Source: Selaginella moellendorffii (lineage: Eukaryota; Streptophyta; Lycopodiopsida; Selaginellales; Selaginellaceae). From it: a stretch of DNA of 64,000 nucleotides. The notes beneath the pieces are model-generated. The model was given only the letters and a program-made list of their open reading frames with translations. It did not search any database and had not been told where the DNA came from. The DNA is taken from contig NW_003314264.1 in the NCBI RefSeq assembly GCF_000143415.4, positions 2,825,444 to 2,889,443 on the forward strand, in the 5' to 3' direction. Positions within the stretch are counted from its first letter, which is position 1; the number at the start of each line of letters is the position of its first letter. Below, in pieces: positions 21,436 to 31,078 of the stretch. Position numbers and translations under genes: made by a program.

Positions 21436-21924
21436 TGTACAGTTGGATCTCTCAAAAAGAAATTTATTAAAGTTAAAAAATATTTATTTTTTATGGAAAA
21501 TATATTTTGTTGATACTTTTAAATGTATTATTATTTTGTGCAGCACCAATTTTGAGCGGCAGTTTCTACAGAGCCATCTTGACTCGGAGCATGAAACTTT
21601 CCATCAAGGCAGCACCTTGCCATAAACACTGACCAATGTAGCAGAAAAGGGATCACCAAACCGACATAGAAATGAAGTTGGGTGTGTATAGAGGATTTGA
21701 GCCAAGAGACTCTCTGCCTTGCTCCAGAGCTGAGCCCACGCAAATCAGGAGAGAGGCTCCCCAGAGCAGAAAGTTGGCTTTGTCCACCATGGTTTTTTCT
21801 TCATGTCTTTCTGGAGAGGAGGGGTCTCGATTGGGCCACAGTTGTAGTTTTCTGCATTTACGAAAAATTGCAAAAGTGGCAGTCGTTGTTTGTCATACTA
21901 TCTTTCGAATCCAGGTTTCAGCAG
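21436..21924. other. transition region with a possible small secreted-peptide exon
   Basis: GC returns to host level at about 21,540. On the minus strand an open frame starting at 21,794 reads MVDKANFLLWGASLLICVG, which has the shape of a signal peptide, and runs about 45 codons. A second short frame nearby ends with paired cysteines (RCCLDGKF and NWCCTK). I could not join them with a convincing splice and recognise no family, so this may be part of a broken gene. Rated low. Confidence 0.25.
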
Positions 21925-22256
21925 GGCTACATACACTACTCAAGCATTGCCTGACTTGACACTTTCCACTGCTCTAAAGCTCCTTTCCTTGAATGAATCA
22001 GCATCTGGGCTTCTGGAGGAAGCTCCTAACAGACTCCTCCATCCCTCCGAGTTTGGCTCATATGGCATCGATCAATGAGCTCCTGTGCCATGCCAAAGTA
22101 GCCACCCCAGATCAACCATGCAAATTGTACTGTTGTATGTGAATATTGTAGTCCTGAATCATCTACTGGAAGTAACACCGTCCAGAGTAAACATCTCCCT
22201 TGTGGCTAGCCGCATGAGATTATCGCTCACGTAAAAGAAAACTCAATGGTAAACGA
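21925..22256 (-). pseudogene. PPR pseudogene fragment, copy of the C-terminus of the 5530-7380 gene
   Basis: Over about 330 bp the plus strand closely follows 5,558-5,880, the region of the other PPR gene coding from the SFTSAIISCS block to the stop. The identity is high (for example CCTTGAATGAATCAGCATC is shared), but there are several indels, such as missing bases around 'gccaccccagatcaacc', so no frame stays open. No upstream PPR repeats remain. It ends about 30 bp from the stop codon of the lipase gene on the same strand. Confidence 0.85.
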
Positions 22257-22288
22257 AAGTCAAATCTCATCAAAGTTGGCCTTTTTAT

Positions 22289-24285
22289 TTAGCGAGACCT
22301 TCTAATGCTCGACCACGATCTCTTCAACTCTTTCCTACATCTCCTAAAGATGCTATCGTATAACACATCGAAGTGAATCCCAGCTCTATCTCTATTGACG
22401 ATAAAATAGATGTGATCGGCCTCGAGGATGGTAAAATACCTGTATTAAGAGAAGTTTATGAGCACGGGAAATAGAAGCAAAGAATGAAGATCACAGTACC
22501 AAACTCCAGGTTGCAAAGCTTGGCCATCTTTAAAATCCGGTGCCAAAGGACAGTTCTTGTGAGAGTATGGAAACCGGGGATAAAGCATGGATATGGTGTT
22601 CAATGCGCCGTCATTGTCTTGCCAATCTTCGTCCCTGCTCGAAACCGTGAGAAACTTGGCACAAACAAGGAAGCACTTTGCTTTACCTGTAGCCTTCGTA
22701 TGGGATATCCGGCAATGGATGCTTCCAACAGCTTATTTGCAGAGATCTTATCATCAGCAGCGGATGGATGTCAAGGAGCCTCGAAGGCACGATCCGTCCA
22801 AGGAGTTTTGTGGTCCTTTTCGTCGCATAGCTGATATAAGATTAGCAGGAAATGATGTAGTTCAGTTTTAGCAAGATCGAAGGAGCTGGATTTGCTTACC
22901 TGAAGTAGAATGTGTTCCTGTGAGTTCCCAAGTTGCTGTTGATCCCTACAGCGGACTGGATGCTTAGATCTGGAAGGATCCAGTCTCCGGTTGCAAATGG
23001 ACCCGAATGACCAGCCAAGCACTTCACCAGGCCTCTGAGTCCAATCTTGTGCCACGGGAGTGTAAAGTGCTCGAAGCCAAAACCATAGTACTTTTTGAAG
23101 ACAGGAATATCCAGCCACTCGTAGACAAGCACGGCTATCTTGAGAAGCTGTAGAAGAGACACCGTTTTCATTGTTTTCCCATCGAGGCTGCAAGAAGAAA
23201 ATGTCAGATAAGCTGCATCAAAACTGTTGTCTGATTGTTGGCTTACTTGAGACCATCGATGTAGACTCTGGTGGTGCCATTTAAAGCTCCAGATAGCGAA
23301 GTCAGGCTCAAGACCCAATCAGCAGTAGACTCGTTGTAACCTTCAAATTGCTGCAAAGTAATCCAGAGGAACGAAATAAAAAATTCAAAACACAAAACAA
23401 CAAAAGACTAATGAATCACACCTTATCTGCAAGCATTTGTTGAAGAACACGAATAACCTGCGCACCAGTGGAGTGTCCCACGAAATGAATGGGGTGGCTT
23501 TCATCCCATTCAGGATAATGACCTGTGAAGTCAGAAGAAAAAAACTTTAGAGAAAGGATTTTCAAGTTGGCATTGCTGACCTTGGCCATAATTCTTGCCA
23601 AACTGTGAGTGTCCGTAGTGTTGGCTGTGCTCAAAGCCGTAGTCGACAATCCCACCTTTGAGATAATAAAAGAGCTCACGAGCCCTGCGTGAAGGAAAAA
23701 AAGAGAGATCAAGTTCACGAAGAACACATCTTTCTTCACGAAGAACTTATGCGCAAGCTTACCTGTCATGGATGCTTGTCAGCGAACCAAGGTCCGGAAC
23801 AAGCACTCTCTCGTCCTTCTCTTCCGCTCCAGCCCAGTAAGAAATGTTCCCAAGTTTCTAAAGAACAAACAAAGAGATCATGAGAGGAAGCTACACAAAG
23901 AAAAGAAACTTACCCCTTTGCCAAATCCAAAGATCCCATGGACAAGAACAATGGGGGCCTTCTCGTGGCCGTCGAGAAATGTCCCGTGGTGCGTTGTGGC
24001 GCTGCTCTCCTGCGGCGATCCCTTGTTAGCCAAGAACATGTGAGTCTCTTCCTCCGATTCGTCCTCGGGCTGCAACGCCACAACCCTGGAAGCCCTGATT
24101 CGCCGCCGGAAGCTACTGCAGCATAGCTGGATCGCGTCACCTAGCAGCACCGTGCTCACGATCGTCATCGCATACGTGAAATGTACCGCCACGCTCAGCC
24201 CCAGCTCGGCGAAGAGCCACCAGTAGTGGAAGAGACCGCGCATTATCAGCCAGCGGCGGCACGGCGATGATCGGCCGCAAGCCAT
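22289..24285 (-). CDS. alpha/beta-hydrolase lipase, bacterial I.5-like, membrane-anchored
   Basis: Nine exons, complement(join(22289..22439,22500..22634,22687..22830,22900..23187,23247..23350,23422..23522,23581..23684,23763..23857,23914..24285)), 497 aa, introns of 52-78 bp. An N-terminal hydrophobic stretch (about residues 12-55) suggests a membrane anchor. Then come APIVLVHGIFGFGKG (oxyanion region), RVLVPDLGSLTSIHDRA, the nucleophile elbow GHSTG with Ser 208, TSLSGALNGTT, and YFTILEADHIYFIVNRDRAG near the end. The set matches the plant family typified by Arabidopsis At1g10740 and its paralogues, related to Staphylococcus/Geobacillus family I.5 lipases. Neutral-lipid hydrolysis is inferred. 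One donor (gtcagc) is weak but needed for the frame. A PPR pseudogene fragment abuts its 3' end. Confidence 0.9.
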
Positions 24286-24745
24286 GACTAGAGAAATCGA
24301 GAATCCGGATGGCTGGATCGAGCGCGATCTAAGAGAGACGAGGGAGAGTGAATTTGCCCTAGCTAGTAGCGCGCATCCAATTCAGCCATCATTCAAGGGA
24401 TTAGACACACCACGGCCTCGTTTTCGCGCGGTTTTTGTTGTGAGCTGGATTTTAAATTTTAACTGAGAATGGAATCGCGCGTTTTGACTTGGCAAAGGGA
24501 TTAATGTTTTTATCTCTTTCATCGAAGACCATGGGTTGACCACGCACGACCGCTTGACAAAGTCAAGAGAAGGCTGACCATCGACTAGCAGCCTTTTACA
24601 ACGACCTGGAAGTAAGAACTAGTATTGGAAGATCATACTCTTCCTGGACCTTGATCGACACAAAGGAAAGTATGATCTGCCAATGCAAGTATGATCAAGA
24701 TCTTGTGAAGCAAAGGTACGTACCTTCGATTCGCTGAAGTTTGAA
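24286..24745. other. intergenic: promoter of the lipase gene
   Basis: 460 bp between the lipase start (24,285, minus) and the PPR stop (24,746, minus). Contains no open frame of note. Two short stretches around 24,635 and 24,690 share the words 'aagtatgatc', possibly a small local repeat. Confidence 0.4.
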
Positions 24746-26329
24746 TCACATTCGTGTGCACAAGTTGGCGAGCAGCACGTACGCAGCATCGTTCCCCGGA
24801 TTCACATCCAGCGCCTCCTTGCTCGCACAGGACCCGCGTCTCAGATCTCTGTGACTCCCGCAAGCGCCCAACAAGCACGTCCAGTCGAGAGCGTCCGGCA
24901 CGAACGGCATGCTGCTCACCAGCTCCTGTGCGTCTGCCAAGTGACCGGCGCGCCCGAGGAGGTCGACGATGCCGCAGTAGTGCTCTCTTGTCGGCCGCAG
25001 TTCAAAGTCGCGGCTGATCGACGCAAAGCAGCTCCAGCCAGCCTCCACTCCGCCCGTGTGGCTGAAAGCCAGCAGCACGCTGATGAGACAAACTCCGTCC
25101 GGGACGATGGTCGTGTTCATCCGGTGGAAGAGCTCGATCACCTCCTCGTGACGACCATCTCGAGCAAATGCCGCTAGCAGAGCCGTCCACGAGACGAGAT
25201 CCCTGGAAAACATCTGCTCGAACGTCTGCTTTGCCGCTCGCAGCTGCCCGTCTCGAGTGTATGCCGAGAGCATCGTGTTCCAGGAAACTTGGTCGCGCTC
25301 CGGCATTCGATCGAAGAGAAGCTTTGTATCGACGAGGTGCTGGCCGTCGTGGTTGTACGCAGCTAGCATGGCGTTGAGAGACACCTGGTTTTTCTCCTCC
25401 ATGCCGTCGAAGATGTGCTTGGCTTCTTCCAGCCGACCGCTCTGTGCGTAGGCTGAGAGCATCGCAGTCCATGAAACAAGGTCCAGCTCCGGCATTTGGT
25501 CGAAGACTAGCTTGGCCTCTTGCAGTTTTCCACTGTTTGTCAAAAGTCCCAGCATCGCCGTGCAAGTGAGGAGGTTCTTCTCGTCCATTGTCTCGAAGAC
25601 TCGCTTGGCTCCGCTCGCTTGGCCAGACTGCGCAAGAGCTACGAGCATGGCTGTCCAGGAGACGAGGTTCCTCTCGGGCATCTTGTCAAACACCTGCTTA
25701 GCCTTTTCCACCTGACCATTTTGAGCATACGCCGCTAACATCGCAGTCCATGAAACCAGGTTCCTCTCCTCCATCTCGTCAAACACTGACTTGGCTTTGT
25801 CCAGCTTCCCGTGCCGAGCGTAAACCGAAAGCATCGCACTCCACGAGATGAGATCTCTCTCTGGCATCTCGTCGAACAACGCCTCTGCTAGTTGCAAGTG
25901 ACCATTCTCCGCAAACGCGGTGAGCATAGCCGTCCAGCAAACCAGGTCCCTTTCTGGCATCCAGTCGAACAGCGTCTTTGCTTCCTCGAGGTGGCTTCGA
26001 TCTGTGTAGGCGACCAGCATTCCTGTCCAGGCCACGAGATTTCTTCCCGGCATCTTGTCGAACAGTGACTTGGCCTCCTGGAGATGCCCGTTCCGGGCAT
26101 ACACCGAGAGTAGCAAAGCCCAAGTGAAGAGGTTCTTCTGCCGTATGGAGTCGAAAACTTCCTGTGCATCGACCATGCTGCCGCATCTTCCATACATCTC
26201 GATCACGATGTTGGAGACGAACAAGTCGCCAGCCTCGAGGAGACGCAAAACTTGAAGATGGGCCTCCCTGGCGGCGTGGATCGTCCGCGTGGATCTTATC
26301 AGATGAATGCAGCCAGCCCTGTCAACCAT
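24746..26329 (-). CDS. PPR protein, S-repeat rich, E1 end, overlapping the upstream PPR gene
   Basis: Single exon, 527 aa from the first ATG at 26,329 (MVDRAGCIHLIRS); an earlier in-frame GTG also exists. About 12 repeats of 31 residues follow the pattern LFDKMPGRNLVAWTGMLVAYA, with very even spacing. The end has ISVLLAFSHTGGVEAGW, CGIVDLLGRAGHLADA, E1 (WTCLLGACGSHRDLRRG) and AAYVLLANLCTRM, then stop; no DYW domain. The ATG lies inside the last codons of the PPR gene upstream: ATGGTTGA contains this gene's start and the other gene's TGA. Either the two are made from one transcript, or this gene has its own promoter inside its neighbour. Organelle RNA binding is inferred from the family. Confidence 0.88.
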   Translation of the reverse strand: MVDRAGCIHLIRSTRTIHAAREAHLQVLRLLEAGDLFVSNIVIEMYGRCGSMVDAQEVFDSIRQKNLFTWALLLSVYARNGHLQEAKSLFDKMPGRNLVAWTGMLVAYTDRSHLEEAKTLFDWMPERDLVCWTAMLTAFAENGHLQLAEALFDEMPERDLISWSAMLSVYARHGKLDKAKSVFDEMEERNLVSWTAMLAAYAQNGQVEKAKQVFDKMPERNLVSWTAMLVALAQSGQASGAKRVFETMDEKNLLTCTAMLGLLTNSGKLQEAKLVFDQMPELDLVSWTAMLSAYAQSGRLEEAKHIFDGMEEKNQVSLNAMLAAYNHDGQHLVDTKLLFDRMPERDQVSWNTMLSAYTRDGQLRAAKQTFEQMFSRDLVSWTALLAAFARDGRHEEVIELFHRMNTTIVPDGVCLISVLLAFSHTGGVEAGWSCFASISRDFELRPTREHYCGIVDLLGRAGHLADAQELVSSMPFVPDALDWTCLLGACGSHRDLRRGSCASKEALDVNPGNDAAYVLLANLCTRM

Positions 26330-28682
26330 CTTCTCCTCCACGCGGCTGCAAAACGTTCGCCATCAGCGAGTAATCTGACCCTTGTACCTCATCGCCCCTT
26401 TGAAGTAGCGACTGGAATGTGCTCCTTGCTACCGCCAAGTCCGCCACCTTTGAGCAAGCACTGAGAATGATCCGCCAAGTCAGTCCGTTTGGCTCGTAAG
26501 GCATGGAAAGCGCCACCTCTATAGCTCGGTTCACCTGGTTGCCACGTCCGAGCAAATCGATCAGGCAGTGGTAGTGCTCGAGGCGAGGCTCGAGTTTAAA
26601 CTTGGAGCCCATGCTCCGGAAGATCTCGCTGCCTGCATCCACAAGCCCAGCGTGACTACATGCGTTTAAAGCCAAGAGTAGAGTTACCGAGTCGGGATTC
26701 ACGGATTGCTGCTGCATTCGGTCGAAGGCATCCAACAGACTGTCTGTCTGTCCGGCGCGGCTGTAGCCAACCATCAACGCGTTCCAAGTTACAGTCTCGT
26801 TCGTGGGAAACGAGTCAAAAACGTAAGTAGCATCGAGCGTTCTCGCGCATCTGCCATAAAAATCCACCAGAGAATTCGTCAAGGCTGTGGAACTTTCAAA
26901 TCCATACCTCAGAATGTCGCCATGGATCGACTTCCCAGTCGCCAGCTCCGTCAGGGATCCGCAGGCTTTGAGTGCCACCGCCAAAGTCGAAGCATTTGTG
27001 GTGATACTTCGAGATCGCAAATCAGCAAAGTACTCCAGTGCTATTTCACTCTCCCCGTTGTCAATGTACGCAAGGATCAATGCGTTCCAGGATACCACGT
27101 CGTGACGAACTAGTTCGATACCGTCGAAGGCTCTTTTGGCGTCCACCATACTACCGAGGCTTGAGTACATGTCCACCAGCGTACTCACAATCAGCCAGTT
27201 GGAGCCATAACCATCCTTCCGAGCATAGCTGTGCACAGCCATTCCTTTCTCCAGCACTTGAGCTCGATCTTCTGGTTTCAACACTTTCACAGCTAGACCA
27301 CTGCACGCCTTCAACGCCGCGACGAAGCTAAGAGCATCAACAGGACAGTCCTGGAGCTCAAAAGCCTGTAGAGCCTGTTGCTCGTCCCCGTTTTCCACAT
27401 ATCCAAGTATCAAGGCGGTCCAGGAACGAACATCACGATGCTTCATGCCGTCAAACACCCTCTGAGAATCCACCATACTTCCACACTTTGCGTAGAAGTC
27501 CACCAAAGTGTTCCCAACGAAACTGTTGAAGTCGCCAGCCTTTGCAGCTATAGAGTGAAAAAACATTCCTTTCTCAAGAGCTTCCACCTTGACCATCTTC
27601 TCGTTGCCAAGCTCTTTAAGCTTTTCCTTCGATGCCAAAATGCCACAAGCCTTTAGTGCAGCGACCAAGGTTCTACTGTCGGATCGAATTTGAAGCCGCA
27701 TCATAACTGTGAACAAGCTTAGAGCCAGCTCGGCTTCCTGGTTCTCCACGTATCCCAGAATCAACGAATTCCAGGAAACGAGATCACGAAATGGCATCTT
27801 GTAGAACAACCTGCTCGAATCCACCATGCTCCCACACTTGGCATACATGTCCACCAGGATGTTCGAGAGAACTAGATTCGGCTCGAAACCATTCTTCTCC
27901 GCGTCGCTGTGAATAGCCATGCCTTTGCTCAGAGCATCCAACTTGTTTCCTTTCGCACCAAGACCAGAGCAAGCACGTAGAGCAGCGGCAAAAGCTAGAG
28001 CATCCGGTCGACCAACACGTCGCAAGAGCTGGAACATCTCGAGTGCTTCCTTCTCTTCTCCATTGTAGACATATCCAGCCAGCAAAGAGTTCCAAGCCAC
28101 CGCTGTTGGATGGGCCATCGCGTCAAACACCCGTCTGGAATCCGCCATGCTTCCACACTTTGCGTAGAGGTCGACAAGAGAACTGCCAACAAAGTCGTTC
28201 CTGTGAGCTCCAAGCGAGGCCGCATAGCCGTGGACGAGCTTCGCCTTTTCCAGCGATTTTAGCTTAGTTCCAGAGTTCCAATCCTCCTTTCTTGCCAGAT
28301 TGACGCAAGCTCTTAGACCAGCTACGAACGATCGCGAGTCTGGAGCACAGCCATACTCTTCCATCCGAAAGAGCATCTCCAGCGCAGTCTCTTCCTGCCC
28401 ATTCTCCGCGTATCCCAGAATCAAACAGTTCCACGACACGAGATCCGGCCACTGTAACGTATCAAACACCCTCCTCGCGTTCTCCGGGCTCCCACATTTC
28501 CCATACATGCTGACAATGGAATTCGCCACCAGAATCCCCTGCTCGATCCCAGCCCGGATCACGATCGCGTGGACTCTCTCCGCGCTCTGCAAATCCCTGG
28601 AGCTGCCGCAAGCACCGAGCAAGGCAAAAATGCCCGATCCAAGGCGCTGCTGGACGGCGATGCTCGCCGCGACCTCTGTCAT
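26322..28682 (-). CDS. PLS-class PPR protein, E-type end
   Basis: Single exon, 786 aa, start ATG at 28,682 (MTEVAASIAVQQRLG). P-L-S triplets are regular: L motifs such as VGSSLVDLYAKCGSMADSRRVF, S motifs VAWNSLLAGYVYNGEEKEAL, and long lysine-rich linkers. The C-terminal part is LLLALNACSHAGLVDAG, HCLIDLLGRGNQVNRA, E1 (WRIILSACSKVADLAVA), SDYSLMANVLQPRGGEDG, stop. It lacks DYW. The stop overlaps the start of the next PPR gene by 8 bp. A PP2C gene ends 225 bp upstream on the same strand. Confidence 0.91.
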   Translation of the reverse strand: MTEVAASIAVQQRLGSGIFALLGACGSSRDLQSAERVHAIVIRAGIEQGILVANSIVSMYGKCGSPENARRVFDTLQWPDLVSWNCLILGYAENGQEETALEMLFRMEEYGCAPDSRSFVAGLRACVNLARKEDWNSGTKLKSLEKAKLVHGYAASLGAHRNDFVGSSLVDLYAKCGSMADSRRVFDAMAHPTAVAWNSLLAGYVYNGEEKEALEMFQLLRRVGRPDALAFAAALRACSGLGAKGNKLDALSKGMAIHSDAEKNGFEPNLVLSNILVDMYAKCGSMVDSSRLFYKMPFRDLVSWNSLILGYVENQEAELALSLFTVMMRLQIRSDSRTLVAALKACGILASKEKLKELGNEKMVKVEALEKGMFFHSIAAKAGDFNSFVGNTLVDFYAKCGSMVDSQRVFDGMKHRDVRSWTALILGYVENGDEQQALQAFELQDCPVDALSFVAALKACSGLAVKVLKPEDRAQVLEKGMAVHSYARKDGYGSNWLIVSTLVDMYSSLGSMVDAKRAFDGIELVRHDVVSWNALILAYIDNGESEIALEYFADLRSRSITTNASTLAVALKACGSLTELATGKSIHGDILRYGFESSTALTNSLVDFYGRCARTLDATYVFDSFPTNETVTWNALMVGYSRAGQTDSLLDAFDRMQQQSVNPDSVTLLLALNACSHAGLVDAGSEIFRSMGSKFKLEPRLEHYHCLIDLLGRGNQVNRAIEVALSMPYEPNGLTWRIILSACSKVADLAVARSTFQSLLQRGDEVQGSDYSLMANVLQPRGGEDG

Positions 28683-28907
28683 GCATCGCCGCTAGCTGGA
28701 AAGAACCTACTCACAGGAATCGACGAGCGCCAGAGCCAAGAACCCTAGAGAACGAGCTAAGAACCCTAGAACACATACATTCCCGCCATTACAAATAGCC
28801 AAAAGCTCGAATTTTATTCGTGTATCGGCACCATCGTTTAGAAAACTTGTCCAGGCCACTGCGCGGCCTCGTTGCTAGCTATTCATACAAACACAAAGGA
28901 ATTTTCC

Positions 28908-30594
28908 TTACCCCCGGCTGGCTATGTACGAGACCACCACCGTGATGTCGTCCATTTTGCCACCATGGAAGCGATATCCAGCGTCTTGGGCCGCCGCCGC
29001 GAATGGAGTCTGGCGATTCCTGTCCAGAGCGCTCGCTTTGGCAAGAGTCGCCAGTTTCTCCGCTGTAAGCTGCGGCCCAAATCCCGATCGAGTCGAATGA
29101 ACGACGACGCTGGCTACTTCTGTATCATACACGTTGTCGAACAGGCCGTCCGTTCCCACGACTATAACATCTCCGGCAGCAACTTGCACCGAGAACACCT
29201 GCGTAGAAACCGGAAGAACTTAAAGAGCTTTTTAGCGAGAGATGTCTGGCGAACCTGTGCGCAAGTCGGTGGATCGCTGCCGCCGTGCTCGAGTTGATAC
29301 GGGATGTTGAAAAGGTGTTGTTGAACTGGCGACTTAAACACTGTTTTCCCGTTTCTCAGCACGATGAAGCCACTGTCACCAAGGTTTGCTGCTTGAAGCC
29401 CCTGCAAAACAGGAACACTATCAGTAAAGAAGATAAAAAACGAGAAGGAAAGTTCTCACATTGTCCGAGAGAGCTAGAATGCATGCTGTGGATGACCCCT
29501 TACACTTCGTCTTCGAGTGAGCTCTCACGAGAATCCTGACAGGGTCGACCAGCCCGTGAGGCTCTTGCTGCGCGGCTATGATGGACTGCACCATAAGTTC
29601 CCTCGCGTACTGGCCAGCGTCCACTCCAACGTCGGCCCAGCCGCCAACACCGTCGGCAACACCCACGACTTTCTCGTTGTCGCAGATGAAATGCGCATCT
29701 TCGCCACCCTTGGCTTGTTTGTCTGGATGAGGAAGATAGCACGCACCCGAGACCAGCGTCAGTGGTCTACTTTGTCCAGCAGTCCTGCATCAAACCGGAT
29801 CAAGCACAAAGAAACAAAGAAAGAAGCGACAGGAGAAAGAATCTTTCTTACCCCTCCGAGCAGCCTGAAACATTCCCCTCAGTGTCGGAGTCCAAAACTA
29901 TCCCTGGCGAGAGAAGATCAGCCTCCTTGGAGCTGGAGTTGTGCTGAGACAATCTCCGCGAGCTTGCGGCGTCCTTGTCGAAAGCTCCCTGGCCAAGCCG
30001 GAAGCAATGATACGCAGCAGTGTCATGGAGAAGGCCACGACTCCCTGTCCCTCTCGAGGAGGAGAAAGTATTCTCGATCCACTTGGACCAGGAATCTCTC
30101 CCTTCCTTGCCACCTCCACCACCGTCCAGTTGGAACTCACACACTGCCCCGCCCCCTCTCGCCACGCACGACGAACTACCCCCGGAGTTCTTCCCCGAGA
30201 AAGAGACCGGCAACCTTCCATCGACCAAAAGTTGCCACGACTGGTAGCTACAGCTCTGCCAAGCCGGACCAAACACCGAGGGAGTGGCGAATGCCCGAGA
30301 GAATGCCTCGGACACCGAAAGCGGAGCGCCCTCTTCGAAATTGGAAGAATCGGCGCTGGAAGAACTCGAGGAAGACGAAGACGATGGTGGCACTCTTCGC
30401 GTACCCCGTGCAGCGCCACCAATGGCGGTCTTGGCCGAAGAATAGACGGGATAGGCTGCGGCGGCCTTGGCCCTTCCAAACAAAACGTTGAGCCGATGCT
30501 GTGATTGCCTATAGCTACTGCTAGTACCTGCTTTCAACTTCCACACGATCTGGGGCGTCGGCATCCTCAGCTCGCAAGAGGGCGAGCACTGCAT
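28908..30594 (-). CDS. PP2C-type protein phosphatase, PTC7 subfamily
   Basis: Four exons, complement(join(28908..29198,29255..29401,29460..29784,29852..30594)), 501 aa. The first about 250 residues are low-complexity and Ser-rich (a run of ten or more serines), probably a targeting and linker region. The catalytic part carries [10 protein letters not shown] (acidic metal ligand near 277), [10 protein letters not shown] (Asp 292), [19 protein letters not shown] and the final [18 protein letters not shown] is typical of the PTC7/SpoIIE-like PP2C branch (Arabidopsis PP2C55/PP2C80-type), which acts in plastid or mitochondrion; location here is inferred. One donor (gttcgc) is non-consensus but needed for the frame. 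It is divergent from the ALG5-like pseudogene, with G-box palindromes between them. Confidence 0.92.
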
Positions 30595-30905
30595 GATTCG
30601 GCCGCCCGCCTGCGAATCAGCAATCCCTCACCATCGCCGCCATCCCATGGAGCTGGAGAAGAGAAAGGAGAGAGAAAGAGAGCGAGAGAGAGGAATCAGT
30701 CCCACGCACGAAAGAACCCTAGGGTTTTTCCTGTTCCAAAGTCTTTACATGGCTGTTGGAGCTCCCGGGAGCCGGGCAGTGGAGTGACCGATCGATCGTG
30801 TGGATCGATTGCCCTAGATTGTCGCTGACCTAGGCAAGAACAAGGGCTTATTTTTCTTCCGTGCTCCACCCTCTCTTCTCACGAGCAAATGACATGGCTA
30901 GAAAG

Positions 30906-30942
30906 GTGACGCGTGTCACGGGTACATTTGTGACACGTGTCA
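30906..30942. promoter_or_regulatory. two G-box-like palindromes in a divergent promoter
   Basis: TGACACGTGTCA at 30,931-30,942 is a perfect 12-bp palindrome around the G-box core CACGTG. TGACGCGTGTCA, 12 bp further left, is nearly the same with a GCGTG core. They lie 312 bp from the PP2C start and about 140 bp from the ALG5-like start, and a 'gtatttaaac' AT-rich box follows at about 30,958 on the plus side. G-boxes bind bZIP and bHLH factors in plants, so light or ABA control is possible (inference). Confidence 0.6.
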
Positions 30943-31078
30943 ATTAGATTCTTCAATGTATTTAAACATGGGGCTCGAGGCGGGAAGAGCTCTTTTGTGT
31001 TTGTCCGAGCTAGGGTCTTGCGGCGCAGCGATACGTGTTCTTGACGACCGCCGCTAGGGATCCCGCATTGGAGGTGCC

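Noticed and set aside
26322-26341. GTG at 26,341 as start of the overlapping PPR gene
   Set aside because: Plant nuclear genes seldom start at GTG; the in-frame ATG at 26,329 four codons on leaves the whole PPR array intact.
29517-30491. 324-codon open frame on the plus strand
   Set aside because: It is antisense to the first exon of the PP2C gene, rich in Arg/Pro/Ser as expected for the reverse of Ser-rich coding sequence, and has no family marks.
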